From NCBI GenBank assembly GCA_964386535.1, contig CAYLRY010000013.1, positions 1 to 64,000 on the forward strand: a stretch of 64,000 nucleotides of DNA. The letters are read 5' to 3'. A model generated the notes under the pieces. That model saw only the letters and a program-made list of their open reading frames with translations. It made no database searches and was not told where the DNA came from. Below are positions 18,263 to 26,768 of this stretch, piece by piece (within the stretch, counting starts at the first letter, position 1; every line of letters begins with the position of its first letter). This DNA is from CAYLRY01 sp964386535 (GTDB lineage Bacteria > Chloroflexota > Dehalococcoidia > Dehalococcoidales > UBA3254). A program made the position numbers and the translations under genes.

Positions 18263-18463
18263 TTATCCACCACCGATTATAGTTATTATTTCCAGGCTGT
18301 CGTTTGACCTCAATCTGGTGCTGTGCCATTTTTCTCGCTGTATAATTTCGCCATTCAATTCTATAATGACCATATTCTTTTTGAATCCCCGGCTCTGTAT
18401 CAGGTCCTGCAAGGAACATGAGTCCAGTACCTCTGATTCCTTTCCATTAATTTTCAGAATCAT
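18263..18463 (-). CDS. thiS: Sulfur carrier protein ThiS
   Basis: The 66-residue ubiquitin-like protein ends in ITIIGGG, with the C-terminal Gly-Gly needed for thiocarboxylation. MILKINGKES and MVIIELNGEII are typical ThiS strands. It is the first gene after the TPP riboswitch, and thiG follows within 3 bp. No thiF-like adenylyltransferase is visible in the window. Confidence 0.95.
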   Translation of the reverse strand: MILKINGKESEVLDSCSLQDLIQSRGFKKNMVIIELNGEIIQREKWHSTRLRSNDSLEIITIIGGG

Positions 18464-18477
18464 TGTTGTCTCCTGAC

Positions 18478-18504
18478 AAAAAAAGCTTGCCCGCAGGCAA
18501 GCTT
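18478..18504 (-). terminator. Regulatory terminator of the TPP riboswitch
   Basis: A 9-bp stem AAGCTTGCC/GGCAAGCTT with a short CGCA-type loop, followed by a T7 tract, lies between the riboswitch aptamer and thiS on the reverse strand. It is placed to act as the expression-platform terminator that forms when TPP is bound. Confidence 0.88.
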
Positions 18505-18600
18505 ACTGGTTTCACTTTCCTACGTTGGCATTACCCAAATCAGGTTCAAAGGGTTGTTCCCATGATAGGGAACTCTCAGCCTCAACGGCACCCCCAGTCT
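18505..18600 (-). promoter_or_regulatory. TPP riboswitch (THI element)
   Basis: The reverse strand contains the conserved elements GGGGTGCC, GGCTGAGA, ACCCTTTGAACCTGAT and GGGTAATGCC in the right order, which together form the thiamin-pyrophosphate aptamer. It is directly followed by an intrinsic terminator and thiS. It should shut off thiSGH when TPP is plentiful. The gap from 18601 to 18800 holds no further recognisable element. Confidence 0.96.
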
Positions 18601-18800
18601 TATTCTATTGTTAGAATACTGCTATTTATTATATTTTATTAAGCAAGCAAATAAATGTAAAGCGGCAAAACCGGGCACCAACCGTCAACATGGATCCGTC
18701 ATAATAATTATCAGGGTTAAATTTGTCCCTTGAGTGATCTTCCAAAATCTTCAAATCCTCTTATATTACAATAGACCTCATAATCTGATTTTACTGGTTT

Positions 18801-20081
18801 TTAATACAAATACTCGTGTCCCCAATCATGACCGATAAAGGCAGGGTTCATCAACTGGACGCTGATAATCTGCCCCTGGTGAAGAGATTCAACTCCTTCC
18901 GGAATACAGATCAAACCAGCCGACTCAGCCATATGCTTTAAGCGGCTGAGTTCAAAAAAAGGAGTAACTGAAATACTGCCGTCGGCTTCTAACGCCAGCC
19001 TAGCTTTTTTAAACTCAGTCCAGGCTAGATGCCGGCGTTTAAGGTTCTCAGTGAGACGGGCAGACACAGTCATTAAAGGAGGACTTTTTTGACCGGCAAG
19101 ACGCAATATCCCCGGCAGCGCTAATTGCAGGAAAGCCATCTCATTGCTGGGCGGCCCACCCGGCAAACAAAAAACCGGTTTCCCTTCCCAAATACCGAAA
19201 GCCACGCCTTTCCCGGGACCCAGGCGTACATGGTTAAACAGTTTATTCCATCCCAAGCCATCCAGTACTTTAACAATCAGATCGCGCTCGCTTCCCCAGG
19301 CCCCGCCGCTGGTTATTATGGCATCAGAAGCAGATATTGACTTTAACAACTCCTCCCGGATGGCTTCGCTGTTATCGCCGGTAATAGAAATGGAGTAGGG
19401 AATCTGGAGGCACGCCAGCCATGAACCCACATTAACGGCGTTGCTCGCATATAGCTGGCCTTCTTTAAGCTCCTCTCCCAGAGCTACCACCTCATCTCCT
19501 ATACCGATAATAGAAACTACAGGCTTTCGATATACGTTGAGATGACTAATTCCGCCGGCTGCGACCAGGCTCAATCGTGCAGGTATAAGCATTTTTCCTT
19601 CTTCAAGTATCACTGTTCCTGCTCTTACATCATCCCCTGCCCTGAAGATATTCTTGCCTTCATTTTCACATTCTTTAACCAATACCTGAGGTGGTTTTTC
19701 TTCACAGAATTCAGAGGATAAGACCGCATCTGTTCCTTCGGGTAAAGGCGAACCAGAACAAATTTTAACCGCCTGACCTCCGGCAATGCTGCCCTCGAAT
19801 TTACCGCCTGCAAAAACCGAACCTACTATTTTTAGGGTGACGGGATGAACCGGAGAGGCGCCGGAAACATCAGCCACCTTTACCGCAAAACCATCTTTAA
19901 GCGAAACGTCACTGGTGGGACTGTCTACCAGGGCAATAACTTTCTCTGCTGAAATATAACCGGGACAGGCAGCCAGGGGCAGCCTTTTTATTCCTGCCGC
20001 ATATATATTGGATTGAACTAGAGCAAGGGCTTCTTTATATCCAATATAACTTGCTCCATCATCTATTTCTCTCTGGGACAT
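18801..20081 (-). CDS. moeA: Molybdopterin molybdenumtransferase MoeA
   Basis: The 426-residue protein inserts molybdate into adenylated molybdopterin. It shows the MoeA domain III MPT-binding pattern: SIIGIGDEVVALGEEL, YASNAVNVGS, SITGDNSEAI, ITSGGAWGSERD and GKPVFCLPGGPPSN, followed by the C-terminal beta-barrel domain. The DGFAV motif near residue 63 matches the conserved DGYA. The molybdoenzyme at 61324-63978 is a possible client. It lies upstream-adjacent to feoB on the same strand but is separated by about 70 bp. Confidence 0.95.
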   Translation of the reverse strand: MSQREIDDGASYIGYKEALALVQSNIYAAGIKRLPLAACPGYISAEKVIALVDSPTSDVSLKDGFAVKVADVSGASPVHPVTLKIVGSVFAGGKFEGSIAGGQAVKICSGSPLPEGTDAVLSSEFCEEKPPQVLVKECENEGKNIFRAGDDVRAGTVILEEGKMLIPARLSLVAAGGISHLNVYRKPVVSIIGIGDEVVALGEELKEGQLYASNAVNVGSWLACLQIPYSISITGDNSEAIREELLKSISASDAIITSGGAWGSERDLIVKVLDGLGWNKLFNHVRLGPGKGVAFGIWEGKPVFCLPGGPPSNEMAFLQLALPGILRLAGQKSPPLMTVSARLTENLKRRHLAWTEFKKARLALEADGSISVTPFFELSRLKHMAESAGLICIPEGVESLHQGQIISVQLMNPAFIGHDWGHEYLY

Positions 20082-20150
20082 TTTGACTTTCCTTTATTTT
20101 ATTTTAATAATAAAAGCTTTCGTTCAGTTTGCCAAATAAACTGATTAGCT

Positions 20151-22124
20151 TCATTGTTGCATAATCAAATCCAGCGCCCTGTAGGCAATGCCCCCTATTA
20201 TTATTGCCAGACCGATTTCTGCAATAACCATCAACAAGGTATATTTCAAGCCGCTTTCCTTAAAAAGCACGGCAATAGTAGAGATACAGGGAATATAAAG
20301 CATTATCACCAGAGAAAAAACCACCATCTGAACAGGCGACATTACGCTGGAAATCGCCACTCCCCCGGCAAAAGTCACGAGTAAGGCCAGTGCAGATTCT
20401 TTTCTCAGAATACCGAAAATCAACAATATTCCTGTAAAGGCAGGCAATCCCAGCCAGGTAACAGTTAGCGGAGTAAGAAACTGGGTAACAGTCTCCAGGA
20501 AATTGAAGACCCTCAAAGATTCTATCACCACACTACCTGCTACGATCAGGGGGATACCAATAGCAAGAAAATCCTTAAATTTCATCCATCCCTGGAGAAA
20601 TATAATTTTTAAAGAAGGCACCCTGTATTCCGGGATTTCCATGATAATTCCTGGAGAAGTGCTGGGAATGAGCCTGTTTAACAGCCTGCCCAGAAAAGCA
20701 ATTAAAACAAACTGGAAAATCAGCAACCCTATGGCCCATTGAATACCGATAAAAGCGCCTACCAGGCCCAGGATAACGGATATCCGTGCTGAACAGGGCA
20801 CCAGAGTAGTTAAAAAAATCGCCAGAAGACGGTCACGCCGGTTGTCCATAATACGGCAAGCCAGGCAGGCCGGGACGTTACACCCGAATGCCAGGAGCAG
20901 CGGCATACTGGCCTGACCATGGAGACCCAGCGTATGACAGGGCCTATCCATCAGGAAAGCCAGGCGAGGTAAATAACCGCTTTCACCTAAAGCGCCCAGG
21001 ATGAGATAAAAAGGTAGAATAAAGCCAAGGGCCACTGAAAGTGAGGCATAGAATCCGACCACTGCTCCGTTCCACAAAATATCCGCCAGCGGACCGTCAG
21101 CATGCGGATTTAGAGAATCGAAAAAACTGGAGATCAGATCAGTAATCCACCCACCAAAAAACGAAATAAAAACCAGGATAAGCATCATCATGAGTATCAG
21201 CAGGATATACCCTCCCGCCGGGTGGAGGATTATGTTATCGAGCTTTTTGGCTATAGAAACCGGGACCGGAGATAATGGTGGATGTGTGTTAACCTCGCGC
21301 GCAATTTTAGCGGCTGTGGCATACCTTTCGGAGGCGATAACCGCCGCAGAATCCTCTCCATGAATGGCAGAGATTTCTGCGGACAATTTTTGAGCCAGAC
21401 TAACGATCTGGGGATGGTCCAGGTTTATTTCTCCGGTTACCCCTGGATCCTCTTCCAGCAATTTCAGTGAAATCCAGCGATGGTTTTTTATTGCTTTTCC
21501 GGATAGGGTCTCACTTAATACAGCGATTTTGCTTTCAATTTCTTTACCGTATTTGATTTCTATTGTAGGCTTATTTTCATGGCTGTTGTTTTTAATTAAG
21601 GCAATGGCCTCGTCTACCATTTCATGAATACCGATTCCTTTAACTGCCACGGTGTTGACCACCGGTGCACCTAACAGGCGGCTCAATGCGCCTTGATCCA
21701 GATGAATATGTTTTTTCTCTGCGATATCTGCAAAGTTTAATGCTATAACAAAGGGGACACGCATTTCCACCAGTTGTAAAGAAAAATAGAGATTCCTTTC
21801 CAGAGAGGTACCGTCAATTACGTTAATAACAACATCAGGATGCTGGTTGAGAATAAACTCGCGCGAAATAACCTCCTCGGGTGAATAGGTAGAAAATGAA
21901 TAAATCCCCGGAAGGTCAACAATACGGATGCGCATCCCATGATGCACCAGGATTCCCTGGGCGGCTTCCACAGTCTTACCTGGCCAGTTACCGGTCTCCT
22001 GCTTCAATCCGATAAGCTGGTTAAAGATTGCACTCTTCCCCACATTGGCATTTCCGGCTAAGGCTATGGTAAGGATATCCTGTGAATGGCATTTATTGGA
22101 GGATGCTGATTTGATGTTCATCAT
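20151..22124 (-). CDS. feoB: Ferrous iron transporter FeoB
   Basis: The 657-residue protein has the N-terminal G domain: G1 GNANVGKS (24-31), G3 DLPG, G4 NFAD. A GDI-like helical region follows, then the C-terminal polytopic permease with the gate-type segments FGCNVPACLACRIM and LVPCSARI. It imports Fe(II), the form available to anaerobes. It follows the DtxR/FeoA regulator by 8 bp, forming a two-gene operon. A separate feoA is absent; the FeoA domain is fused to the regulator. Confidence 0.96.
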   Translation of the reverse strand: MMNIKSASSNKCHSQDILTIALAGNANVGKSAIFNQLIGLKQETGNWPGKTVEAAQGILVHHGMRIRIVDLPGIYSFSTYSPEEVISREFILNQHPDVVINVIDGTSLERNLYFSLQLVEMRVPFVIALNFADIAEKKHIHLDQGALSRLLGAPVVNTVAVKGIGIHEMVDEAIALIKNNSHENKPTIEIKYGKEIESKIAVLSETLSGKAIKNHRWISLKLLEEDPGVTGEINLDHPQIVSLAQKLSAEISAIHGEDSAAVIASERYATAAKIAREVNTHPPLSPVPVSIAKKLDNIILHPAGGYILLILMMMLILVFISFFGGWITDLISSFFDSLNPHADGPLADILWNGAVVGFYASLSVALGFILPFYLILGALGESGYLPRLAFLMDRPCHTLGLHGQASMPLLLAFGCNVPACLACRIMDNRRDRLLAIFLTTLVPCSARISVILGLVGAFIGIQWAIGLLIFQFVLIAFLGRLLNRLIPSTSPGIIMEIPEYRVPSLKIIFLQGWMKFKDFLAIGIPLIVAGSVVIESLRVFNFLETVTQFLTPLTVTWLGLPAFTGILLIFGILRKESALALLVTFAGGVAISSVMSPVQMVVFSLVIMLYIPCISTIAVLFKESGLKYTLLMVIAEIGLAIIIGGIAYRALDLIMQQ

Positions 22125-22132
22125 ATTTTCAC

Positions 22133-22894
22133 TTATTTAGCGTGGGGTTCCGTCATATTTGATCCGGGTGGGGATGGCGTCTGTGACGGTATTATTTCGA
22201 CAAAAATTTTACCTGCTATCTGCTGACCTATGGCAAATTGCGTTCCTCTAACATCAATCTGAATCGGTCCCTTAAAAGGCGCTGACCTTATCACTTTAAG
22301 TTCGGTCCCCGGCGTCAATCCCAGGTCCAGCATGCGTTTAACCACATCACGTCCGCCTCTTATAAAAGCCACCTTACCAACCTGATTATCAGCCAGGTAT
22401 TTTATAGAAACCAGGTCAACCTGGCGTCTTTCTTTCATATCCGGTGATTGTGTTTGATATTTTTTACATTCTTGACAGTTTTCAAAATTAAAATCACAGA
22501 GGGGTATGCTCTGCCCATCATCAGGGCACAATTCCGGTTGTTGTAAAGTCTGACACATATTTCTTTCCACTTCATCAGCCAGGGTATGTTCCATCTCACA
22601 GGCATAAGCATGGACTTTATCATTGCCGATGTGTAGAACATCATGCAGAAATCTTTCCAGCAGCCGGTGCTTGCGCACCATTCTCCTGCCGTATCTGAAG
22701 CCTTCTTCGGTCAAAACGGCCCCCTGATAAGGCGAATAAACCACATAATCATTTTGGGAGAGCTTCTTAAGCATCTCAGTGACGCTGGCCGGATTAATTT
22801 TTAAGCGGTTGGATAACTCGCTGGTGCTGACGGCTTTTCCTTCACGGCTGAGAACATAGAGAGCTTCCAGGTATTCGTCTATACTGTTACTCAT
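22133..22894 (-). CDS. DtxR-family metal-dependent regulator with FeoA domain
   Basis: The 253-residue protein has an N-terminal winged helix (EYLEALYVLSREGKAVSTSELSNRLKINPASVTEMLKKL), a dimerisation/metal domain with HRLLERFLHDVLHI and CEMEHTLADEVE, a linker with four cysteines (about 143-160), and a C-terminal FeoA/SH3-like domain (LGLTPGTELKVIRSAPFKGPI). It should repress feoB when iron or manganese is plentiful. An 18-bp perfect palindrome lies 19 bp upstream of its start. The four-cysteine linker is not standard for DtxR and may bind an additional metal or cluster. Confidence 0.92.
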   Translation of the reverse strand: MSNSIDEYLEALYVLSREGKAVSTSELSNRLKINPASVTEMLKKLSQNDYVVYSPYQGAVLTEEGFRYGRRMVRKHRLLERFLHDVLHIGNDKVHAYACEMEHTLADEVERNMCQTLQQPELCPDDGQSIPLCDFNFENCQECKKYQTQSPDMKERRQVDLVSIKYLADNQVGKVAFIRGGRDVVKRMLDLGLTPGTELKVIRSAPFKGPIQIDVRGTQFAIGQQIAGKIFVEIIPSQTPSPPGSNMTEPHAK

Positions 22895-22912
22895 ATCCTG
22901 ACCCCCCCTTTT

Positions 22913-22930
22913 ATTTAGGTATACCTAAAT
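22913..22930. promoter_or_regulatory. DtxR/MntR-type operator
   Basis: ATTTAGGTATACCTAAAT is a perfect 18-bp palindrome. The TTAGG..CCTAA arms match the consensus of DtxR-family operators. It lies 19 bp upstream of the regulator-feoB operon and is the likely site of autoregulation. Confidence 0.85.
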
Positions 22931-23044
22931 TTTATACTAAACGCAAGATGAAATCAATATCCGGACTTTATACAGTCCCTTTTTAAGAAATAACGTTGTA
23001 AAAATGCCAAAAACATCTTGTTAAAAATAAAAAAGGGTGTTATG

Positions 23045-23080
23045 ATTAGATATATCGGGATATGGCGTGTTATATCTAAT
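23045..23080. promoter_or_regulatory. Inverted repeat upstream of padR and Met-rich gene
   Basis: Ten-base perfect arms ATTAGATATA (23045-23054) and TATATCTAAT (23071-23080) are separated by 16 bp. The right arm ends 15 bp before the PadR ATG. Position and symmetry suggest the operator of the PadR regulator. Confidence 0.65.
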
Positions 23081-23095
23081 ATTCAGGAGCAATGT

Positions 23096-23584
23096 ATGTT
23101 TAATCCGTGCAGCTTTTTTAGCAGGCAGAGTCCGTTTCAAAAAGGAGATTTAAAGTACGTTCTTCTGGATCTTATTAAGGATAAACCCCGCCACGGTTAT
23201 GATATTATCCGTGCTTTAGAGGAGCAATCAAAAGGAATGTATGCTCCCAGCGCTGGGGTAATTTATCCAACTCTGCAAATGCTGGAAGAGATGGGTTATG
23301 TCACATCTGATCAACTGGATGGTAAAAAAGTCTATTCAATTACCGAGGAGGGCCTGCATTTCCTCGAAAAAAGAGAGAAAGTAGCCACAGGAATAAAAAA
23401 TCAGATGAAAACTTCCTGGGGTTCAACCAATATCACTGAAATGATGGAATTGATGGCAGAGATGCGAAAAATATCACAACTGGTTGGTCAGCAATTTCGT
23501 GATGCGGGTCCGGAGACACGGAAGCGAATTAAGGAAATATTAATACAAACTTATTTACAGCTAAAAAAAGCCACTGAATCTTAA
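23096..23584 (+). CDS. PadR-family transcriptional regulator
   Basis: The 162-residue protein has the PadR winged helix: LLDLIKDKPRHGYDIIRALEEQSKGMYAPSAGVIYPTLQMLEEMGYV, followed by a C-terminal dimerisation helix region. The ATG at 23096 is chosen because a CAGGAGC site precedes it; the longer frame has no ribosome site. It starts MFNPCSFF, with a cysteine that could sense metal or redox state. A methionine-rich protein gene follows 34 bp downstream in the same direction, so the two probably form an operon controlled by the inverted repeat. Confidence 0.88.
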   Translation: MFNPCSFFSRQSPFQKGDLKYVLLDLIKDKPRHGYDIIRALEEQSKGMYAPSAGVIYPTLQMLEEMGYVTSDQLDGKKVYSITEEGLHFLEKREKVATGIKNQMKTSWGSTNITEMMELMAEMRKISQLVGQQFRDAGPETRKRIKEILIQTYLQLKKATES

Positions 23585-23618
23585 TAATTTACCAATCAAT
23601 ATTATTCAGGAGGGAGCT

Positions 23619-24095
23619 ATGGGAATAATGGAAGCCATGATGGAAAACATGATGAACCGGATGAGCAAAGAAGAAAAGGAAGCCATGATGGATAAGATGA
23701 TGTGCAAGTTCTTTGAGGGCATGACCAGGGAGGATAAGCAAAGGATGATGCAGGAAATGATGCCCAGAATGATGGAGGGAATGACCATGATGGATATGAT
23801 GAGCGGCATGATAGCTGGCGATGGAAATGAAGGAATGATGGGTATGATGTCTGGTATGATGGGTGGACAAAAGGGAGAATGGATGCCTTCAATGGTAAAC
23901 ATGATGGAGCAAATGATGCCTCATTGTTTAAGTATGATGCTGCCGAAAATGCCCAAAGAAACCCGTGCTGATTTCGCTTTAAAACTGGTCAAATCACTTT
24001 TGGATAATGGGACCATTGAAATGACTGAGGATGAGAAAAAAGCCTTTAAACAAAATCTGATTGAAACAATACAGGGATTCTCTACTCCGGTCTAG
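23619..24095 (+). CDS. Methionine-rich protein (40 Met in 158 residues)
   Basis: The protein is very rich in Met pairs (ENMMNRM, DKMMCKFF, QEMMPRMMEGMTMMDMM, GMMGMMSGMMGG, EQMMPHCLSMML) over residues 1-120. The C-terminal 45 residues are an ordinary charged helix. There is no signal peptide or membrane segment, so it is probably cytoplasmic. Met-rich and MxxM patterns with single Cys and His are seen in proteins that bind Cu(I) or Ag(I) (CopK, SilE, PcoE types), so a soft-metal buffer is plausible. A strong AGGAGGGAG site precedes the ATG. It is next to a PadR regulator. I do not recognise the family. Confidence 0.82.
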   Translation: MGIMEAMMENMMNRMSKEEKEAMMDKMMCKFFEGMTREDKQRMMQEMMPRMMEGMTMMDMMSGMIAGDGNEGMMGMMSGMMGGQKGEWMPSMVNMMEQMMPHCLSMMLPKMPKETRADFALKLVKSLLDNGTIEMTEDEKKAFKQNLIETIQGFSTPV

Positions 24096-24239
24096 TACCT
24101 AATTGGAGGATTTGCTTGGCATTTTGCCGAAGCTAGACACGCTCAGTTATTTGTATAGTTATTAACGAAACGAAGTACTAGTATAAACACTTGAAATTTT
24201 AACCACCTAAATCCTTAACTGATAATGAGGCTGTATTTT

Positions 24240-24434
24240 ATGGAAAAAATCATCAAGATAGCAGACTATAACTGGAAGCCGGGCAGTCAAACTGAAATGC
24301 TGTATGAAAACGATGCAGGAGAATTTTTTATCGGGCCTCCGAAAAATATATCCATTGGTAATAGTTATGTCGTAGAGGTTAACGATGAGCTTCAGAAAGG
24401 AAAATATTACCGGATTAAAAAGTTTATAACCTGA
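24240..24434 (+). CDS. Small protein of unknown function
   Basis: The 64-residue product (MEKIIKIADYNWKPGSQTEM...) appears to be an all-beta small protein, with alternating hydrophobic strands and IGPPKN and GNSYVVEVND turns. It has no Cys or membrane segment. A TGAGG site lies 8-9 nt before the ATG at 24240; an upstream in-frame ATG has no such site. It is convergent with the permease gene that follows. The family is not recognised. Confidence 0.6.
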   Translation: MEKIIKIADYNWKPGSQTEMLYENDAGEFFIGPPKNISIGNSYVVEVNDELQKGKYYRIKKFIT

Positions 24435-24475
24435 GTAAAATAATGGATGAACAGCCACAAAATAAGGTGGCTTTT

Positions 24476-25414
24476 CTAAATATTTAAAGTCGTTAAAAAG
24501 TTGGCCAGAAATCCTGCCAGCAACGCCACCATTAAGATAACGACAATAAAAATAGCTACAAATCTCTTTTTGAAGATTGCTGCCAGCAGGCTGATTTCAG
24601 GGATACTCATACCTGCTCCGCCGATGATCAAAGCTACCACGGCTCCCACACCCATCCCCTTGCCCAGCAGGACTGCGCTGATAGGGATGATAGTTTCAGC
24701 ACGAATATACATCGGGATGCCAATAATGGCAGCTACGGGAATCGCTAAAGGATTATTGGGGCCGGCTATCTTCACGATGATATCCTGAGGCACGAAACCA
24801 TAAATAACAGCGCCAACAGCGGCGCCAATCATTAGATATATAAAAATATGTTTAAATAATGCCCAGGCAAAGCCAAACGCCCTTCTGATTCGTGGCCCAT
24901 GGACCTCCCAGAAACTAGCCCCGGACATTGGATCTATAGCGAATCCACCTGCATTACCACCGACTACAGTCACCGATTTGACTGAACTGGCAAAGCCCAA
25001 CCGTTCCAGTATTAAACCGGCCAGTACCGCGGCGATAAAAGTAAATATTAAGTATAGCACAGTAATCTTCCATCCCAGGAGAGCCAGCAGAAGCCCTGCA
25101 ATGACCGGATTCAAAAGAGGAGATGCGAGTAGAAAGGATATGCAGATACCAAAGGGAACGCCGGTATTCAAAAGTCCCACCAGAATGGGAATAGTGGAGC
25201 AGGAACAAAAAGGAGTCAAAGCACCGAACCCAGCTCCGATAACATTCCCTACTACTTTAGGAGCTCGAGTGAGAAAATGCTGTATTTTATCCTGAGGAAC
25301 ATATTCCTGGATCAAGCCAACCAGGAAGGTGATCCCGATAAAAAGTGCAATAAGTTCTCCTGCTATCTGAAGGAAATAAATTCCAGCGGTAGCAAAATTA
25401 TTCACCCCGAACAT
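24476..25414 (-). CDS. ArsP-type permease (UPF0718/DUF318)
   Basis: The 312-residue protein has about eight membrane segments and the family motif FCSCSTIPIL near residue 67, followed by LASPLLNP, both hallmarks of the ArsP/UPF0718 permeases. Characterised ArsP exports trivalent organoarsenicals such as methylarsenite and roxarsone(III). A PadR regulator and a small Cys-rich protein gene lie upstream in the same direction, so it may be induced by a metalloid. Two distant paralogs with the same CSC motif lie at 30899 and 34704. Substrate is inferred from family and neighbours. Confidence 0.82.
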   Translation of the reverse strand: MFGVNNFATAGIYFLQIAGELIALFIGITFLVGLIQEYVPQDKIQHFLTRAPKVVGNVIGAGFGALTPFCSCSTIPILVGLLNTGVPFGICISFLLASPLLNPVIAGLLLALLGWKITVLYLIFTFIAAVLAGLILERLGFASSVKSVTVVGGNAGGFAIDPMSGASFWEVHGPRIRRAFGFAWALFKHIFIYLMIGAAVGAVIYGFVPQDIIVKIAGPNNPLAIPVAAIIGIPMYIRAETIIPISAVLLGKGMGVGAVVALIIGGAGMSIPEISLLAAIFKKRFVAIFIVVILMVALLAGFLANFLTTLNI

Positions 25415-25439
25415 ATTCTTTTCCTTACGTTATGAGAGA

Positions 25440-25652
25440 TTACTTCTGGGAGGATTTCTCTTCGGTTGCTTGCTCTTTAGGTACTATTTTGGTATTACAG
25501 CAGCAGCCTTTCTCGGGTTCTCTGGCGGGTTGATTGTTGGGGACGATCTTCAGGTTGCAGCATCCGCCTTCACCGGCGGTTTTCTTCTCGCTTTTGAAAA
25601 GATTGAAAATGCCTTTTTTCTTTGTATTCTGATTGTTATCCTGATTAGCCAT
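25440..25652 (-). CDS. Cys-rich small protein with repeated CC-NxKIVP motif
   Basis: The 70-residue protein has two copies of a short motif: GGCCNLKIVPNNQP (about 29-42) and GCCCNTKIVPKEQ (about 49-61), joined by a charged linker. The N-terminus is lysine-rich (NTKKKGIFNLFKSEKK). Vicinal cysteines fit binding of a soft metal or arsenite. It lies 25 bp upstream of the ArsP-like permease and downstream of a PadR gene, so it may be a metallochaperone or sensor. A family resemblance is not known to me. An AGGAGAAAG site precedes the ATG. Confidence 0.75.
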   Translation of the reverse strand: MANQDNNQNTKKKGIFNLFKSEKKTAGEGGCCNLKIVPNNQPAREPEKGCCCNTKIVPKEQATEEKSSQK

Positions 25653-25795
25653 CTTGTCTTTCTCCTTATTAAATAATGCTGTTTTTGTTTCGTGGTAACG
25701 CTGATACTCACTGATATCAGCTATTGATCTATTGTGCGAACTGAAGGCTTAGAGCAATAATTATCCCCAATTTAATTCCCTTTCATTTGGTCTTA

Positions 25796-26137
25796 TCATT
25801 CGCTAACTACTCTATTTAAAAAGGGTAAGACTTCACGCCAGACTTTAAGTGCTTCTTGATAAGCTAATTTGCCTTTATTGGTGAGCTCATATACTTTGCG
25901 CTGCCTGTCCCCGGTAGCCTCAGATGTAACCACGGCATAACCCCCTTTGGCCAATTCATTCAAAATGGGATAAATCGTGGCGTAAGTAGGTGTGCAGCAG
26001 CCCTGGGTGAATAGGCGCATTTTTTCCAACAAAGCATAACCATGAACAGGTCCCTGGTATAGCGTCTGTAAAATAAAGAACTTGGACAGGCTCATATTAA
26101 TTAATGATTTCCAGTAAACCGGACTTTCTAATTCCAT
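25796..26137 (-). CDS. PadR-family transcriptional regulator
   Basis: The 113-residue winged-helix protein has the PadR signature SKFFILQTLYQGPVHGYALLEKM and TPTYATIYPILNELAKGGYAVVT, then DRQRKVYELTNKGKLAYQEAL. Vicinal cysteines (GCCTPTY, at the start of the recognition region) resemble the As(III)-sensing cysteines of ArsR and some PadR sensors. The ATG at 26137 is supported by an AAGGTGG site; an upstream frame is not. A set of direct and inverted repeats lies 20-55 bp upstream and probably includes its operators. The likely target is itself and the permease module. Confidence 0.85.
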   Translation of the reverse strand: MELESPVYWKSLINMSLSKFFILQTLYQGPVHGYALLEKMRLFTQGCCTPTYATIYPILNELAKGGYAVVTSEATGDRQRKVYELTNKGKLAYQEALKVWREVLPFLNRVVSE

Positions 26138-26157
26138 TAATAACCACCTTATTACGA

Positions 26158-26193
26158 ACATCTATGTATCGGACAAAGATGTATCGAACATCT
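26158..26193. promoter_or_regulatory. Repeat cluster, probable PadR operators
   Basis: Direct repeats ATGTATCGGACA (26164-26175) and ATGTATCGAACA (26179-26190) are spaced 15 bp apart. AGATGT-N5-ACATCT (26177-26193) and ACATCT-N14-AGATGT (26158-26182) form overlapping inverted repeats. ATGT...ACAT is a common PadR-site pattern. The remaining gap to 26482 is AT-rich with no other clear element. Confidence 0.7.
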
Positions 26194-26482
26194 ATATATT
26201 ACATCAGCCCTATTATTCTGTCAATACCCTTTATGGAACAAATATCCACCATCTGGCAGCCTCCAATTATTATAAAGTTTTTACACCAATCTGGTAAAAT
26301 AATGATGCTTTTTTAGCTTCGTTTGATGATGGATCAAGGAAATTCCACTGGGCTGAGTTTGAACCTCTCATTAGTGGCCTGGTTAAAAACATGGAAGGCA
26401 TTTGACAGGTATTATAGTATTCAGTATAATCTGTATTTGCTGATATTATAGATTAATAAGAATATTCTGTGAGGCGGCGAAA

Positions 26483-26743
26483 GTGGAAAAGAGCGAACCG
26501 GTTTGTACCCCCGAAGACAGGACTTGTTGCCAGGTCGTGGCAATAATCGGTGTTGATGAGCGAGGCCAAATGATACTGCCCAAAGAACTCCGGGAAAAGG
26601 CGGGTATTCATGCCGGAGATAAACTGGCGGCCACCTACTGGGAAAAAAATGGCAGGGTGTGTTGCATTACCCTAACCAAAGCGGAGGACCTCACCATGAT
26701 GGTCAAATCTAAGTTAGGCCCCGTAATGAAGGAGATCCTGTAA
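26483..26743 (+). CDS. AbrB/MazE-like swapped-hairpin protein linked to arsM
   Basis: The 86-residue protein has an AbrB/SpoVT-type domain (VDERGQMILPKELREKAGIHAGDKLA), a Cys-rich N-terminus (CTPEDRTCC) and a CC pair near residue 60. Similar Cys-rich AbrB-type proteins occur next to arsM and hgcAB genes. It lies 25 bp before arsM in the same direction, so it is probably its regulator or an accessory metal-binding protein. The GTG start (26483) follows GAGGCGGCGAAA. The same fold appears as the N-terminus of the radical SAM proteins further along. Confidence 0.82.
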   Translation: MEKSEPVCTPEDRTCCQVVAIIGVDERGQMILPKELREKAGIHAGDKLAATYWEKNGRVCCITLTKAEDLTMMVKSKLGPVMKEIL

Positions 26744-26768
26744 ACGAGAATTATATAAGGAGTGTAAC

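Noticed and set aside
17487..18419. Long version of thiG starting at 18419
   Set aside because: The extension overlaps thiS in another frame; MDDKLMIAG at 18260 is the normal ThiG start.
23589..23902. His-rich and Pro-rich frames on the - strand
   Set aside because: They are shadows of the repeated ATG codons of the Met-rich gene; ATG reads as CAT (His) on the other strand.
26483..26743. hgcAB mercury-methylation locus
   Set aside because: The AbrB-type protein resembles ones linked to hgcAB, but no corrinoid HgcA or ferredoxin HgcB is present; the neighbour is arsM.
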